From assembly GCF_037265215.1 (NCBI RefSeq), contig NZ_CP147737.1, forward strand, positions 4,434,001 through 4,498,000: a stretch of 64,000 bases of DNA, read 5' to 3'. Numbering within the stretch: the stretch's first letter is position 1; the number at the start of each line of letters is the position of its first letter. Shown piece after piece: positions 50,184 through 62,021 of the stretch. A program made the position numbers and the translations under genes. Below the pieces are notes generated by a model, which did no database searches, had not been told where the DNA came from, and worked only from the letters and a program-made list of their open reading frames with translations. This DNA is from Xenorhabdus griffiniae (GTDB taxonomy: Bacteria; Pseudomonadota; Gammaproteobacteria; Enterobacterales; Enterobacteriaceae).

Positions 50184-51310
50184 AATGTCACCTGATTTTT
50201 TCTTAATGCATCAAGAATTCGCTGGCAAGCCCGACCATCACCATAAGGATTATGGGCATGGCTCATTTGTTGGTAGGCGTTAACATCCGTCAATAGACGC
50301 GTAACTTCCGCAACGATAGTTTGTGTTTCTGTTCCCACTAGCCGTACTGTCCCCGCAGCAACCGCTTCAGGTCGCTCAGTGGTATCACGCATCACTAAAA
50401 CCGGTTTTCCCAAAGAAGGCGCTTCTTCCTGAATCCCTCCTGAATCGGTCAAAATTAAATAGGCATGATTCATCAAATAGACGAAAGGCAGATAATCCTG
50501 CGGTTTGATAAGGATAACGTTATCAATGTCATGCAAAATGCGCTTAACGGGTTCACTGACATTCGGATTCAAATGGACCGGATACACTATCTGGACATCA
50601 GGGTGCGCTTTGGCAATCTGTGCCAATGCTTCACAAATACGCTCAAACCCTTTACCAAAATTTTCCCGACGATGACCTGTCACCAAGATCATTTTTTTAT
50701 TTAGGTTAAGAAAAGGATAAAGCTCGCTAAACTGCCCATACATGGCTTCATCATTCATGATGCGATCACGCACTGATAGCAGAGCATCAATCACTGTATT
50801 GCCGGTAACAAAAATACGGTTTTCCGCAATGGATTCTTTTAAGAGGTTATTCCGGGAATTTTCCGTCGGTGCAAAATGGTACATAGCCAAGTGTCCGGCA
50901 ATCTTACGGTTGGCTTCTTCCGGCCATGGTGAATAAAGATCCCCTGTTCTTAAACCAGCTTCAACATGGCCTACCGGAATATGTTGATAGAAAGCAGCCA
51001 GACTGGTTGCCATAGTTGTTGTTGTGTCGCCATGCACCAGTACCACATCTGGTTTGAATTCTTCTAATACAGGTTTTATACCTTGCAAGATACGACATGT
51101 GATATCCGTCAGATCCTGTCCTTTTTGCATGATATTCAGATCAAAATCCGGCGTTATCCCAAACAGGTGCAATACCTGATCCAGCATTTCCCTATGCTGA
51201 GCTGTGACACACACTTTTGCTTCAAAGGCAGTATCCATAGCCAACGCATGTACCAACGGGGCCATTTTAATGGCCTCCGGCCGGGTACCAAACACAGTCA
51301 ACACTTTCAC
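50180..51310 (-). CDS. wecB: UDP-GlcNAc 2-epimerase WecB
   Basis: Converts UDP-GlcNAc to UDP-ManNAc. It has 376 residues, the E. coli length. The N-terminal [18 protein letters not shown] and the segments [35 protein letters not shown] and [17 protein letters not shown] are diagnostic. The start codon is GTG with SD GAGAGT. It overlaps wecC. Confidence 0.96.
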   Translation of the reverse strand: MKVLTVFGTRPEAIKMAPLVHALAMDTAFEAKVCVTAQHREMLDQVLHLFGITPDFDLNIMQKGQDLTDITCRILQGIKPVLEEFKPDVVLVHGDTTTTMATSLAAFYQHIPVGHVEAGLRTGDLYSPWPEEANRKIAGHLAMYHFAPTENSRNNLLKESIAENRIFVTGNTVIDALLSVRDRIMNDEAMYGQFSELYPFLNLNKKMILVTGHRRENFGKGFERICEALAQIAKAHPDVQIVYPVHLNPNVSEPVKRILHDIDNVILIKPQDYLPFVYLMNHAYLILTDSGGIQEEAPSLGKPVLVMRDTTERPEAVAAGTVRLVGTETQTIVAEVTRLLTDVNAYQQMSHAHNPYGDGRACQRILDALRKNQVTL

Positions 51311-51381
51311 AGTGACTCTCTTATTTTGTCAATCATTGCAGATACTTCCAAGAATGGGAATCAAAAACCTATCGTTTATAG

Positions 51382-52452
51382 CTACTTATGTGAACTATCG
51401 GAGCGAGGACGTCTTACCAAAGCAACACCGGAGCCAATCAACATACCTACTGCTCCCCATAAAATCATCATGAAAGCACGGCGAGGGCTGTCTCGATTAA
51501 CAGGTTCCTCCGGTGTTCTGAGATAGCGGTAAGTCAGGAAAGCGTCCTGCAAAGTCGGACCGACATTTAACGTAGCCAGCATCGCGATATTTTGATCATA
51601 ATCGATGCTGTAGTCAGGACCTGTAGCTTCCAACGTTTCAATTTGGGCTTGCAGTAATGATGTACCCAACATAAACATTTTGGATTCAGGCAGTTCTTCG
51701 ATAGGGATGTTTGTCTGATTACGGTGAATACCTTGCTTCTCAGCCACTTTCAGTGACTGCTGCAACACATTCAATTCTCGATTATATATAGCCTTTACCA
51801 CCATCTCCTGACGTTTCACCACCGCTTTCATTGACTGGGTACGTGTCGCCCATGCCCCTTTAATTTCGTTGTTCAGGTGAGTGCTTGCTCGTTGGTTGGC
51901 GAATGCAATATATTGACGCAGAAGTTGATTGGCATCAACGGCGGTTTCTGCTGTCAATTTGATACTGTCATTTGATGATGTTTTATCATCACTACGCGTG
52001 ATTTTAATAGCGTTGATCAATTCATCCAACAATACAGCATCCGCTTTGGCACGCCCTTCCTTGCGTTGTTTGTAATATTCGGAATGAAGCCAAAACTCAC
52101 GACGGGTATCATACGCAGAAACCTGTGTCATGAATTCTTTGTATGCACCGTCTGGAATGGTCGGTAATTGCGCTTCTGGTGCAGCATTGATATGAGTATC
52201 CAAGTTACGCAGGAATTGTTGTTGCGAATAGTAGCTACCCAAATTATTCGTTGTCGGTAGGTCCACAATAGCGGTTGCGCTCCATTTTTGCTGCATCAAA
52301 TAAGATGCACCCAGAGCAGCGGCAGCGAAAATTATTGCCAGTGCGATAATCCATATCTTTCCATACCACAAAGCATAACACAGCGCCCGAATATCCAGTT
52401 CATGCTCTATAGCAGGTTGATCCTGTTTAGATTTCGTTTCTGAGTTTATCAC
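51382..52452 (-). CDS. wzzE: ECA chain-length regulator WzzE
   Basis: A polysaccharide co-polymerase setting ECA chain length. It has 356 residues (E. coli 348), with an N-terminal membrane helix (IWIIALAIIFAAAALGASYL, about residues 33-52), a long periplasmic helical region, and a C-terminal helix after the Pro-rich RTPEEPVNRDSPRRAFMMIL. The start is GTG with SD AGAGG. It sits 30 bases after wecA and 71 before wecB. Confidence 0.93.
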   Translation of the reverse strand: MINSETKSKQDQPAIEHELDIRALCYALWYGKIWIIALAIIFAAAALGASYLMQQKWSATAIVDLPTTNNLGSYYSQQQFLRNLDTHINAAPEAQLPTIPDGAYKEFMTQVSAYDTRREFWLHSEYYKQRKEGRAKADAVLLDELINAIKITRSDDKTSSNDSIKLTAETAVDANQLLRQYIAFANQRASTHLNNEIKGAWATRTQSMKAVVKRQEMVVKAIYNRELNVLQQSLKVAEKQGIHRNQTNIPIEELPESKMFMLGTSLLQAQIETLEATGPDYSIDYDQNIAMLATLNVGPTLQDAFLTYRYLRTPEEPVNRDSPRRAFMMILWGAVGMLIGSGVALVRRPRSDSSHK

Positions 52453-52482
52453 TGCACAAAACCTCTTTGATTGTCGATGTCT

Positions 52483-53571
52483 TTAATGATGGCTTGCTGC
52501 CCGACGCATACGGCGCTTACACCGTTTGATAAAACGGGCTACCTTCCACGCTCTTTTGATGCAATAGCCATACAACATAAATGCAAGCAAAAATAATGCC
52601 AACATTATCCACTCAGGAACAAAACTTAACCACTCTCCAATCATTCCAATTGATGCCAACAGCGCCGCAACTAAAGTGATCAAAATAAATGCCTGGCGGG
52701 AAGTAAATCCAGAACGCATCATCAAATGGTGAATATGCTGACGATCTGCTGCAAATGGACTCATTCCCTTACGCAATCGACGGTACATAATCGCAACCAT
52801 ATCCATCAGTGGAATAGCAATGATCCACAATGCTGTCACAGGATTAATGGAATAGTGTTCCCCTTGAGTCGTTTCAGTCAGTAGCCAAATTACAGTAAAA
52901 CCAATTAAGGTACTCCCTGCATCACCCATAAATACTTTAAAACGCTTTCCCAGTAGGCCAAGGTTAAGGAAGATATAAGGCAAAATCCCAGCAATAAATG
53001 TAAAGCACCAAAAAGCCAGCGCCATATTTCCATTTTCGTAAAGCAAAATCCCTAATGCACCAAATGAAACGCAAGATAATCCCCCCAACAAACCATCAAT
53101 ACCATCCATCATATTGAAAGCGTTAACGGCAGCCCAGATAGCAAATAGAGTCACAATATAGCTGAATGGTCCCAAGATCATTTCCCAAGGACCAAAGGAA
53201 TTTCCTAAACTCTCAATTTTAAGATCAGCAAAAAACATCATACTAATGCCAACCAAGGCCTGAATAATTGCTCTAATCTTCACGCTGACATCAAAACGAT
53301 CGTCTAGTACACCGACAAAAACCAGTATTCCGGCACAAGCCAAATATGGCCATTTGTGAGGGATAAACTCTTTTGTGATTGCAAACGCAAAACAAACACT
53401 AAAAAACAATGATATCCCACCGACTAAAGGAATCAATCCTTGGTGACACTTACGGTAATTGGGCTTATCAACCAAACCTATATTTTTTGCGACCTTACGC
53501 GCCATAAACAAAAACGCGAATGAAAATATAAAGATGTAAAAAATTTCGGCGCTCATCCTAGGAATATTCAC
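52483..53571 (-). CDS. wecA: Undecaprenyl-phosphate GlcNAc-1-P transferase WecA
   Basis: Starts ECA (and often O-antigen) synthesis by moving GlcNAc-1-P to undecaprenyl phosphate. It has 362 residues and 11 hydrophobic segments. Key motifs are ACAGILVFVGVLDDRFDVS, NAFNMMDGIDGLLGG and AIMYRRLRKGMSPFAADRQH. The start is taken as the GTG at 53571, because it places the N-terminus in register with E. coli WecA up to ARKVAK and has GAGAG upstream; an ATG at 53556 and a TTG at 53589 are alternatives. It is the first gene of the ECA operon. Confidence 0.95.
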   Translation of the reverse strand: MNIPRMSAEIFYIFIFSFAFLFMARKVAKNIGLVDKPNYRKCHQGLIPLVGGISLFFSVCFAFAITKEFIPHKWPYLACAGILVFVGVLDDRFDVSVKIRAIIQALVGISMMFFADLKIESLGNSFGPWEMILGPFSYIVTLFAIWAAVNAFNMMDGIDGLLGGLSCVSFGALGILLYENGNMALAFWCFTFIAGILPYIFLNLGLLGKRFKVFMGDAGSTLIGFTVIWLLTETTQGEHYSINPVTALWIIAIPLMDMVAIMYRRLRKGMSPFAADRQHIHHLMMRSGFTSRQAFILITLVAALLASIGMIGEWLSFVPEWIMLALFLLAFMLYGYCIKRAWKVARFIKRCKRRMRRAASHH

Positions 53572-53911
53572 AATAACAACTCTCTGCAAGATAACGATGG
53601 GCCATCTATTATCGATAGACTTATAGATGTTTGTAGCTATTGACCTATAAGTTGGTATTCACAAAATAAGGAGTTCTGCCATGCACGAAAATCAACACAT
53701 GGATAACGCTGGCCGTAGTACATGAACAATTACTGAATATTTGTAAGAAATTTACTTGGCATATACCCACTCGACCATCCAAATAAGATATGCAAAATAT
53801 GTGCCACATCACCCAAGCGATGTAATAATATACAACCATAAAAAAACGCCACAAAACGTGGCGCTTAAGTTGTCACAGAAGGATCTTTTTTATCTTTATC
53901 GCAAAACTAAA
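53572..53911. other. wecA leader and rho 3' region
   Basis: About 340 bases. It holds the rho terminator at 53840-53864 on the left-moving strand and the promoter and leader of the ECA operon in 53590-53750. I could not pick one promoter with confidence. Confidence 0.5.
53840..53864 (-). terminator. Terminator of rho
   Basis: On the minus strand GCGCCACGTTTTGTGGCG is followed by a T run (stem 53847-53852 with 53858-53863). It lies about 50 bases past the rho stop codon. Confidence 0.85.
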
Positions 53912-55171
53912 CTATGAGCGTTTCATAAAGTCGAAGAACTCTTCGTTTGTTTTTGTCATAGCCAGTTTGTTGATAAGGAATTCCATCGCATCGATTTCAC
54001 CCATCGGATGAATGATCTTACGTAAGATCCACATTTTCTGCAGCTCATCCTGTGCAGTGAGCAGCTCTTCTTTACGCGTTCCTGAACGATTGTAGTCGAT
54101 GGCTGGGAAGACACGTTTTTCCGCAATCTTACGAGACAGGTGTAATTCCATGTTACCTGTACCCTTAAATTCTTCGTAAATAACTTCATCCATCTTGGAG
54201 CCAGTATCAACCAACGCAGTCGCAATGATGGTCAGACTACCACCTTCTTCGACGTTACGTGCAGCACCAAAGAAACGTTTTGGACGATGCAAGGCATTCG
54301 CATCCACACCACCAGTCAAAACCTTACCGGATGCAGGAACCACAGTGTTATATGCACGAGCCAGGCGGGTAATGGAATCCAGCAGGATAATAACGTCTTT
54401 TTTGTGTTCAACCAGACGTTTTGCCTTTTCAATCACCATTTCAGCCACTTGAACATGGCGGGAAGCAGGTTCATCAAAGGTTGATGCAATCACTTCGCCT
54501 TTTACCAGACGCTGCATTTCGGTGACTTCCTCTGGACGCTCGTCAATCAGCAAAACCATCAGAACGCAATCTGGGTAATTATGAGCAATGTTAGCTGCAA
54601 TATTTTGCAGCAGCATGGTCTTACCCGCTTTTGGTGGTGCAACAATCAAACCACGCTGACCACGACCAATCGGCGCGGCCAGATCCAGAACACGGGCTGT
54701 CAAATCTTCAGTAGAACCATTACCGCGTTCCATACGCAAGCGGTTGTTAGCATGAAGTGGTGTCAGGTTTTCAAACAGGATTTTACTGCGAGCGTTTTCA
54801 GGTTTATCAAAGTTGACTTCATTAACTTTCAACAAGGCAAAATAGCGTTCACCTTCTTTTGGTGGGCGGATTTTCCCTGAAATGGTATCACCAGTACGGA
54901 GGTTAAAGCGGCGGATTTGACTAGGAGAAACGTAGATATCATCAGGGCCTGCAAGGTAAGAACTGTCTGCGGAGCGGAGGAAACCAAATCCATCCTGCAA
55001 TATCTCCAACACACCATCTCCGAAAATATCCTCTCCGCTTTTCGCATGCTGTTTGAGAATAGAGAAAATGATGTCCTGCTTACGCATACGAGCCAGGTTT
55101 TCCAGCCCCATATTTTCGCCGAGAGTAATCAACTCAGATACCGGCGTATTCTTTAATTCGGTAAGATTCAT
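53912..55171 (-). CDS. rho: Transcription termination factor Rho
   Basis: The hexameric RNA helicase that ends Rho-dependent transcripts. It has 419 residues, exactly as in E. coli. The N-terminal helix bundle is followed by the cold-shock-like RNA-binding fold ([14 protein letters not shown]), Walker A ([15 protein letters not shown]) and the Q-loop and R-loop region ([20 protein letters not shown]). It ends with DFMKRS. A long structured leader precedes it, fitting known autoregulation of rho. Confidence 0.98.
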   Translation of the reverse strand: MNLTELKNTPVSELITLGENMGLENLARMRKQDIIFSILKQHAKSGEDIFGDGVLEILQDGFGFLRSADSSYLAGPDDIYVSPSQIRRFNLRTGDTISGKIRPPKEGERYFALLKVNEVNFDKPENARSKILFENLTPLHANNRLRMERGNGSTEDLTARVLDLAAPIGRGQRGLIVAPPKAGKTMLLQNIAANIAHNYPDCVLMVLLIDERPEEVTEMQRLVKGEVIASTFDEPASRHVQVAEMVIEKAKRLVEHKKDVIILLDSITRLARAYNTVVPASGKVLTGGVDANALHRPKRFFGAARNVEEGGSLTIIATALVDTGSKMDEVIYEEFKGTGNMELHLSRKIAEKRVFPAIDYNRSGTRKEELLTAQDELQKMWILRKIIHPMGEIDAMEFLINKLAMTKTNEEFFDFMKRS

Positions 55172-55929
55172 AATGGTGGGTTCTTTAACTCGGGGTATAT
55201 CTCGAACTATGAACGTGAATGGTATGGCAGCATTATCGATGCCTGTTTATTTGTACCAGAAACAAATAACACCTTCCAACATATTAAATTATATTACAAG
55301 GCAATAGTTTGAAGTACTTAGATTGATTTCAAAATAAGGCTGACAAACTGTCAAAACTATCTTCTAACTATCTATGTGCCATATGTTATAACTATCTATA
55401 ATATAGATACAATTTTATAATACGAACACTATTAAAGTTTAACAGTGGACACTATTTCAGCATACACATCTTTCAGCATAAACGTTTTTTTAACATAAGC
55501 ACTGTTAGCAGATTCTATACCTATCACCTAGCACAAGAAGGAGAAGGCTCGACATAAAAATGCCTAGGATAAAAACACTCTGCTTAAAGATAGTTTAACA
55601 TTAGGACGCTATGAGTGTACTAAGCTATATACTGGATTAATCGTATATAGACTCAGGAATTTTACCAAATGCGATATGTCATCAGATACTTCAGGTGACC
55701 CAGAGATAACAGATTTATCAGACACTACAAATTGTTTAGTATGTAACATGCTTAATGTCAACTCTTTATATCAATAAGCCTTTATATCGAATAAAGAATT
55801 CGCTCTAGCAAAGCTTCATACAAGCACATGGCCGCTAACTTACCATGCTTCGTAGCGGACGTCTAGCGGTCAATGAGATAAATCATCTCATACGCCAAAC
55901 GTCCGTAATTACTGTGACCTGATTCTAAA
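55172..55929 (-). promoter_or_regulatory. trxA-rho intergenic region and rho leader
   Basis: About 760 AT-rich bases. On the minus strand, just past trxA, there is a cluster of hairpins: an outer stem CGGACGT/ACGTCCG (55856-55862 with 55899-55905) encloses ATGAGAT/ATCTCAT (55873-55879 with 55885-55891), and it competes with CCGCTA/TAGCGG (55832-55837 with 55853-55858). No T run follows. A nine-codon minus-strand frame starting MLPYHSRS lies about 30 bases before rho, near where E. coli has the rhoL leader peptide. Rho autoregulation through this leader is inferred from E. coli. Confidence 0.5.
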
Positions 55930-56256
55930 TTATAGGTGTGGTTCTAAAAACTCTTTCAGTTGAGTTTTTGACAAAGCGCCCACTTTTACGGCAACCTTTT
56001 CACCATCTTTAAACAGAATCATAGTTGGAATACCACGAATACCGTATTCTGGTGCTGTTGCTGGATTATCATCAATATTCAGCTTGCCAACTGTCAATTT
56101 TCCTTCGTATTCTGTGGCAATTTCATCCAGAATAGGGGCTATCATTTTGCAAGGACCGCACCACTCAGCCCAGAATTCAACGAGAACAGGACCTTGTGCT
56201 TTCAAAACATCGTTTCCAAAGCCAGCATCAGTCAGAGAGATAATATTCGCACTCAT
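55930..56256 (-). CDS. trxA: Thioredoxin 1
   Basis: The general cytosolic disulfide reductase. The ATG at 56256 (SD GGAG) gives 108 residues (E. coli 109); an in-frame TTG four codons earlier was not used. The active site is [13 protein letters not shown], and the cis-Pro loop is [11 protein letters not shown]. It is divergent from rhlB and upstream of rho on the same strand, as in E. coli. Confidence 0.97.
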   Translation of the reverse strand: MSANIISLTDAGFGNDVLKAQGPVLVEFWAEWCGPCKMIAPILDEIATEYEGKLTVGKLNIDDNPATAPEYGIRGIPTMILFKDGEKVAVKVGALSKTQLKEFLEPHL

Positions 56257-56375
56257 TTTTTGCTCCAAAAGTAATATCTTTTACAGTGTAAGTGTACATT
56301 AACCAACATAAGGGTGTCTTTATTTCAGCGGATACACTTTCTTAAAGCAATAGTTAACTGATATTCTACCTTACT

Positions 56376-57659
56376 ATGAGCAAAACACATTTGACAGAAA
56401 AGAAGTTTTCCGACTTCGCATTGCACCCCAAAGTCTTAGAAGCCCTTGAGAAAAAGGGGTTTTCCAACTGCACGCCGATACAGGCGCTAACATTGCCTTT
56501 AACTGTCGAAGGCCGAGATGTTGCGGGGCAAGCACAAACCGGAACGGGCAAGACGCTGGCATTTTTGGCGTCTACTTTTAATTACTTATTGACTCATCCT
56601 GCAAAGAAAGAGCGTAAAACTAATCAGCCACGCGCGCTGATTATGGCGCCTACCCGTGAATTAGCGGTTCAAATATACTCTGACGCAGAAGAATTGGCGC
56701 AAGTCACTGGGTTGAAAATGGGCCTTGCCTACGGCGGCGATGGCTATGATAAACAGCTTAAAGTCCTGGAGGCTGGCGTCGATATCGTTATTGGCACAAC
56801 AGGGCGGTTGATCGATTACGCCAAACAGGGCCATATCCATCTTGGTGCCATTCAAGTTGTTGTACTTGATGAAGCGGATCGCATGTATGATCTGGGCTTT
56901 ATCAAAGATATTCGCTGGTTGTTCCGCCGACTCCCTGCGGCCACAGAAAGAATGAATTTGCTGTTTTCCGCAACTCTCTCTTATCGAGTACGTGAACTGG
57001 CTTTTGAGCAGATGAATAATCCTGAGTATGTGGAAGTGGAACCGCTGCAAAAAACAGGACACCGCATTCAGGAAGAGCTATTTTACCCTTCCAACGAAGA
57101 AAAAATGCGCCTGCTACAGACTCTGCTGGAAGAAGAATGGCCTGATCGCTGCATTATTTTCGCCAATACCAAACACCGTTGTGAAGACATCTGGGCCCAT
57201 CTGGCTGCTGATGGTCATCGAGTTGGTTTACTGACTGGTGATGTTGCACAAAAAAAACGCCTGCGTATTCTTGAAGAATTCAGCCTGGGCAATCTGGACA
57301 TTCTGGTTGCCACAGATGTTGCTGCCCGTGGGTTGCATATTCCATCTGTGACACACGTATTTAACTATGATCTACCAGATGACTGTGAAGATTATGTGCA
57401 TCGGATTGGTCGGACAGGCCGTGCTGGAGAAAGTGGTCATTCTATCAGCCTGGCGTGTGAAGAGTATGCGCTCAACTTACCGGCCATTGAAGAATATATT
57501 CAGCACCAGATACCTGTTAGCAAATATAACAGTGATGCATTGCTAAAAGATCTGCCAGTACCTAAGCGCCGTAATCGCACCCGCTCAGGGGGACACCCTC
57601 GGCGTACCAACATACCACGCCGTGGCAATGCAACACGCAACAGTAAGCGCCCAGGCTAA
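56376..57659 (+). CDS. rhlB: ATP-dependent RNA helicase RhlB
   Basis: The DEAD-box helicase of the RNA degradosome, partner of RNase E. It has 427 residues (E. coli 421). Motifs in order: Q motif with [11 protein letters not shown], Walker [21 protein letters not shown] box [11 protein letters not shown] in [19 protein letters not shown] and [10 protein letters not shown]. The C-terminal tail is rich in Arg, Gly and Pro. A set of 16-base repeats follows before gppA. Confidence 0.97.
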   Translation: MSKTHLTEKKFSDFALHPKVLEALEKKGFSNCTPIQALTLPLTVEGRDVAGQAQTGTGKTLAFLASTFNYLLTHPAKKERKTNQPRALIMAPTRELAVQIYSDAEELAQVTGLKMGLAYGGDGYDKQLKVLEAGVDIVIGTTGRLIDYAKQGHIHLGAIQVVVLDEADRMYDLGFIKDIRWLFRRLPAATERMNLLFSATLSYRVRELAFEQMNNPEYVEVEPLQKTGHRIQEELFYPSNEEKMRLLQTLLEEEWPDRCIIFANTKHRCEDIWAHLAADGHRVGLLTGDVAQKKRLRILEEFSLGNLDILVATDVAARGLHIPSVTHVFNYDLPDDCEDYVHRIGRTGRAGESGHSISLACEEYALNLPAIEEYIQHQIPVSKYNSDALLKDLPVPKRRNRTRSGGHPRRTNIPRRGNATRNSKRPG

Positions 57660-57693
57660 AATAAAGCAGGGCTGAAAAATACTGGAATAGTAC

Positions 57694-57765
57694 GATCGTA
57701 TTGGAATAACGTAATGTTGAAATAACACGATGCTGAAACAACACAGGCCGGAATAAATACTATGC
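57694..57765 (+). repeat. Imperfect 16-bp tandem repeats before gppA
   Basis: Units TTGGAATAACGTAATG, TTGAAATAACACGATG, CTGAAACAACACAGGC and CGGAATAAATACTATG follow one another at 16-base spacing. The last unit contains the gppA start codon, and the second contains an ATG that opens an eight-codon frame ending in TAA five bases before that start. Confidence 0.7.
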
Positions 57766-59270
57766 TAAGTGCTTCTTCGCTTTATGCGGCTATCGATTTA
57801 GGCTCAAACAGTTTTCACATGTTGGTTGTCCGTGAAGTATCCGGCAGCATTCAAGTCGTTACTCGCATCAAACGCAAAGTCAGGCTGGCTGCCGGATTAG
57901 ATAAAAATAATCATTTATCACAACAGGCAATGGAACGAGGATGGCAGTGCTTGCGCCTCTTTTCCGAATATTTGCAAGATATTCCTGCCTCACAGATCCG
58001 CGTTGTTGCTACCGCAACCTTGAGGCTGGCAAAAAATTCAGATGAATTTACCAGAAAGGCTTCAGAAGTATTAGGCAAACCTGTTCATGTGATCAGCGGC
58101 GAAGAAGAGGCTCAACTCATTTATCAAGGTGTCGCTCACACGACCGGCGGATCTGAAAAGCGACTTGTTGTCGATATTGGTGGCGCCAGTACTGAATTGG
58201 TCACCGGTATCGGAGCCAAAGCCAATCAGCTTTTCAGCCTTGAAATGGGCTGTGTTACCTGGCTGGAACGTTATTTCAATGATCGCAGCCTGACAGCAGA
58301 AAATTTCGCCAATGCAGAAGCTGCTGCACATGATATTCTCAGCCCTGTGACCACTAAGCTGCTTGAGCAAGGCTGGAACGTTTGTGTAGGCGCTTCTGGT
58401 ACGGTACAAGCCTTGCAGGAAATTATGATTGCTCAAGGTATGGATGAACTGATCACCCTACCTAAACTCCAGCAACTTAAACATCAGGCGATTGAGTGCG
58501 GAAAGCTGGAAGAGTTAGAAATCGATGGGCTGACACTGGAACGGGCGTTGGTTTTTCCAAGTGGATTGGCCATCTTAATCGCCATTTTTCAGGCATTGAA
58601 TATCGAAAGTATGATATTAGCAGGCGGTGCATTACGTGAAGGCCTGGTTTACGGGATGCTGGATTTGCCGATCGAGCCGGATATTCGGACAAGAACCTTG
58701 TGCAATATTCAGCATCGTTTTCAACTGGATATTGAGCAGGCACAGCGTGTCAAACAGTTAGCCGAAAATTTTTGCCTGCAAGTTGCTAAGTCATGGGAAC
58801 TAGACGAGCGTTGTCGTGAGTTATTGATCAGTGCCTGTTTGCTCCATGAAATAGGTCTGTTTGTTGATTTTCGTCAGGGGCCTGCACATTCCGCTTATTT
58901 AATAAGCCACTTAGATCTGCCTGGTTATACGCCAGCCCAAAAACGATTGTTGGCTATTCTATTGAAAAATCAAAATGGCCCAGTGGATCTGGCATCACTT
59001 AGTCAGCAAAATGCTGTGCCATCGCTACAGGCACAGCGGTTATGTCGCTTATTGCGTCTGGCAATTATTTTCGCCAGCCGTCGACGAGATGACACGTTGC
59101 CAGCTTTACGATTACAGGCGAAAAATGAAACGCTCATTATCACCTTGCCCCATCAATGGCTGATAAAACATCCACTCAGAACTGAAGCATTACAGCAAGA
59201 GAAGAAGTGGCAGAGTTATGTCCAATGGTTATTGCTGCTTGAGGAGCAAAATAACGCTCGTCTCGGCTAA
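57762..59270 (+). CDS. gppA: Guanosine pentaphosphatase/exopolyphosphatase GppA
   Basis: Hydrolyses pppGpp to ppGpp and polyphosphate. It has 502 residues (E. coli 494). The actin-like phosphate loops [17 protein letters not shown] and [14 protein letters not shown] are clear; an HD-like C-terminal domain follows ([12 protein letters not shown], then [14 protein letters not shown]). Weak SD GGAAT. The arrangement rhlB-gppA-rep matches E. coli. Paralogue Ppx is excluded mainly by neighbourhood. Confidence 0.94.
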   Translation: MLSASSLYAAIDLGSNSFHMLVVREVSGSIQVVTRIKRKVRLAAGLDKNNHLSQQAMERGWQCLRLFSEYLQDIPASQIRVVATATLRLAKNSDEFTRKASEVLGKPVHVISGEEEAQLIYQGVAHTTGGSEKRLVVDIGGASTELVTGIGAKANQLFSLEMGCVTWLERYFNDRSLTAENFANAEAAAHDILSPVTTKLLEQGWNVCVGASGTVQALQEIMIAQGMDELITLPKLQQLKHQAIECGKLEELEIDGLTLERALVFPSGLAILIAIFQALNIESMILAGGALREGLVYGMLDLPIEPDIRTRTLCNIQHRFQLDIEQAQRVKQLAENFCLQVAKSWELDERCRELLISACLLHEIGLFVDFRQGPAHSAYLISHLDLPGYTPAQKRLLAILLKNQNGPVDLASLSQQNAVPSLQAQRLCRLLRLAIIFASRRRDDTLPALRLQAKNETLIITLPHQWLIKHPLRTEALQQEKKWQSYVQWLLLLEEQNNARLG

Positions 59271-59284
59271 AGTTTTACTTTATT

Positions 59285-59321
59285 CCCCTGCAATTATATG
59301 CATAAATGCAGGGGGTTATTA
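59285..59321. terminator. Hairpin between the convergent gppA and rep
   Basis: CCCCTGCA / TGCAGGGG (59285-59292 and 59307-59314) with a 14-base loop, followed by GTTATTAT. It lies 14 bases past the gppA stop and just before the rep stop, so it may end either transcript. The T tract is weak. Confidence 0.6.
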
Positions 59322-59326
59322 TCATA

Positions 59327-61360
59327 CTATTTATTATTGCTGGTTTTCAGCCCAAGCCCCAGACGGGATTTAATGTCGGCAAGGCGCGATTGCCCCTGTT
59401 TCATCCTTTCCTCTGCGCTCATCACTCGCTTACCTTGGGGCCAATCCAAGTCATCCTGTGGCAATTCAAGTAAGAATCGGCTCGGTTCTGGGCGGATAAG
59501 TTCACCAAACTGGCGACGCTCTTTGCTGAGGGTGAAAAAAAGTTCTCTCCGCGCCCGCGTAATACCGACATAAGCTAAACGACGCTCTTCTTCAATATTG
59601 TCTTCATCAATGCTGCTTTGGTGTGGTAATAAACCTTCTTCCATACCAACCAAAAAAACATAGGGAAACTCCAGCCCCTTGGAAGCATGTAACGTCATTA
59701 ACTGAACTTGGTCCAACTCTTCATCTTCTTCGCCTCTCTCCAGCATATCCCGCAACGTAAAACGCGCCACAACTTGGGAAAGAGACATTGGCTCATTCAA
59801 ATCATCTCCCTCAAGCATTTCGCTCATCCACGTGAAAAGTTGGTTGACGTTCTTCATTCTCATTTCAGCCGCTTTTGGGCTGGGGGAGGTTTCATATAAC
59901 CAGCTTTCGTAATCCATGCCACGCAGTAAGTCTCTCACAGCCAGCAGTGGCTCCCGCTCCGCCTGACGAGCTATTTCGTCCATCCAGTGGGTAAAGCGCT
60001 GTAATGCTGCCAAACCACGTCCGGTTAAATATTGTTCCAGCCCAAGATCAAAACTGGCTTGATATAAGCTCTTGCTACGACTATTCGCCCATTCGCCCAA
60101 TTTCTGGATTGTCACTGCACCGATTTCTCGCCGTGGTGTATTGACGATACGTAAAAACGCACTGTCATCCTCAGGATTGGTCAAAACACGCAAATAAGAG
60201 AGTAGGTCTTTAACTTCAGGCCGAGAAAAGAACGATGTTCCCCCCGAAATTCGGTAAGGAATGCGGTTTTGCATCAACATTTTTTCGAAGATACGGGATT
60301 GGTGATTACCGCGATATAAAATCGCGTAATCTTTATAGTCCGTTTTATTGATAAAGTGATGAGCGATCAACTCTCCCACCACACGCTCAGCTTCATGATC
60401 TTCATTGTTCGCTTCGATCACCCTGAGTGGATCACCATATCCCAACTCTGAAAAAAGTTTTTTTTCAAAAACATGGTGATTGTTAGCTATCAGAATATTC
60501 GCCGCTTTCAATATCCGCCCTGATGAACGGTAATTTTGTTCCAGCTTAATCACATTCAACTGCGGGAAATCGTCCTTCAATAAAATCAAATTCTGTGGAC
60601 GAGCACCACGCCATGAATAAATGGATTGATCATCATCCCCAACCACGGTAAAACGTGCGCGATTACCCACTAATAATTTCACCAGTTGATATTGACTGGT
60701 ATTCGTATCCTGATATTCATCTACCAGCAAGTAGCGAATTTTATTCTGCCAACGCTCCCTGACTTCCTCATCATGCATCAACAGCAAAGTTGGTTTGGTA
60801 ATCAGATCATCAAAATCGAGGACATTACAACTAGTTAAGTGCAAGTCATAGCGACGGTAACATTCTGCAAACTGGTGTTCTTGCGCTGAACGTGCCATTC
60901 TCATCACTTGTTCCGGCGACATTAAGTCATTCTTCCAGTTAGAAATGTTCGAGGTCAGTTTTTGTAGCAGATCTTTATCTTCTTGCAGCAAATCCGCAGT
61001 GAGATCTTTTAGCAAAGCCATCTGATCTTGATCATCAAATAATGAGAAGTTACTTTTCATTCTCAGCGCTTTGTATTCACGCTTAACGATCTCTAACCCC
61101 AAGGTATGGAAAGTCGAGATCATCAGCCCTCGTGTCTCCTTACGGCCCAAGGTTTGAGCAATACGCTCTTTCATCTCACGTGCCGCTTTATTAGTAAAAG
61201 TGACTGCCGCAATATGGCGAGCCTGATAACCACAAGTGCGGATCAGGTGAGCAATTTTATTGGTGATCACTCGAGTCTTGCCAGAGCCTGCACCCGCCAG
61301 AACCAGACAAGGTCCTGTTACAAATTCAACCGCTTGTTGTTGGCTTGGATTTAATCGCAT
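59327..61360 (-). CDS. rep: ATP-dependent DNA helicase Rep
   Basis: A superfamily 1A helicase that travels with the replisome and clears bound proteins. It has 677 residues (E. coli 673). Walker [15 protein letters not shown], motif [34 protein letters not shown] and [13 protein letters not shown]. It lacks the UvrD-type Tudor tail, which with the gppA neighbourhood separates it from UvrD. Confidence 0.97.
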   Translation of the reverse strand: MRLNPSQQQAVEFVTGPCLVLAGAGSGKTRVITNKIAHLIRTCGYQARHIAAVTFTNKAAREMKERIAQTLGRKETRGLMISTFHTLGLEIVKREYKALRMKSNFSLFDDQDQMALLKDLTADLLQEDKDLLQKLTSNISNWKNDLMSPEQVMRMARSAQEHQFAECYRRYDLHLTSCNVLDFDDLITKPTLLLMHDEEVRERWQNKIRYLLVDEYQDTNTSQYQLVKLLVGNRARFTVVGDDDQSIYSWRGARPQNLILLKDDFPQLNVIKLEQNYRSSGRILKAANILIANNHHVFEKKLFSELGYGDPLRVIEANNEDHEAERVVGELIAHHFINKTDYKDYAILYRGNHQSRIFEKMLMQNRIPYRISGGTSFFSRPEVKDLLSYLRVLTNPEDDSAFLRIVNTPRREIGAVTIQKLGEWANSRSKSLYQASFDLGLEQYLTGRGLAALQRFTHWMDEIARQAEREPLLAVRDLLRGMDYESWLYETSPSPKAAEMRMKNVNQLFTWMSEMLEGDDLNEPMSLSQVVARFTLRDMLERGEEDEELDQVQLMTLHASKGLEFPYVFLVGMEEGLLPHQSSIDEDNIEEERRLAYVGITRARRELFFTLSKERRQFGELIRPEPSRFLLELPQDDLDWPQGKRVMSAEERMKQGQSRLADIKSRLGLGLKTSNNK

Positions 61361-61748
61361 ACTGTTTCGAAAGCTATATCAGGATAAAAGATCAGGGAGA
61401 GAAATTGTAACAGAAAGCAAGGTTACAGGTGATTTTCTTTACTTTAGTTAACTATCACAAGAAAAATTAAAAAAACATCAATCATCACTTTTTAAAAATG
61501 ATGCAAAAACTATAGTGCATTTTATTTTTCAACGAATAAAGAAAATAGCAGAAAACATGGAGCTATTACCAACGTGCTTAATCCATAAATATATAAATAC
61601 CTATTTTACGCTATTTTATACTATCGCTGACTCACATATCCCTTTGTTATTCATAATACTTTGCTAAATCTCATTCGATTTATTATTAATTTATGTGATA
61701 AATTACAAAATAATTTTTTCATTAATAATTTAAATTACTCTGTCAAAA

Positions 61749-61855
61749 TATATCAATCCAACTTCAAGTTGCAGCTTGCAAATCAATGTAATTGTTTATA
61801 TCTCCCCGTTTCGTGGGGAGATATAAGGCGCATCTTGAAAGGCGATTGGTATATA
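61749..61855. repeat. Dispersed hairpin repeat, class A copy 2
   Basis: TATATCAATCCAACTTCAAG and TTGCAGCTTGCAAATCAATG, hairpin ATATCTCCCC-GTTTCGT-GGGGAGATAT, then CATCTTGAAAGGCGATTGG and TATATA. It differs from the pldB-recQ copy at only a few positions, mostly in the stem. Confidence 0.8.
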
Positions 61856-61913
61856 TCAATCTTGATTTCTACTGTAATTGAAATACATAGGCTCTATTTA
61901 ACTGCATTGATGT

Positions 61914-61990
61914 TATATACCAATCTAACTTCAAGATGCGTGTGATTTCATATAGGGTTGTCAATTGCAACTTGAAGTTTAATGCTTATA
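61914..61990. repeat. Dispersed repeat, class B copy 4, hairpin lost
   Basis: TATATACCAATCTAACTTCAAG (in two parts TATATACCAATC and TAACTTCAAG) with ATGCGTGTGATTTCATATAG, then CAACTTGAAGTTTAATGCTTATA. The GC-rich central hairpin present in other class B copies is missing, so GTGATTTC runs directly into ATATAG. Confidence 0.75.
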
Positions 61991-62021
61991 ACCATCAATT
62001 ACGCTTACTGACATACAATCA

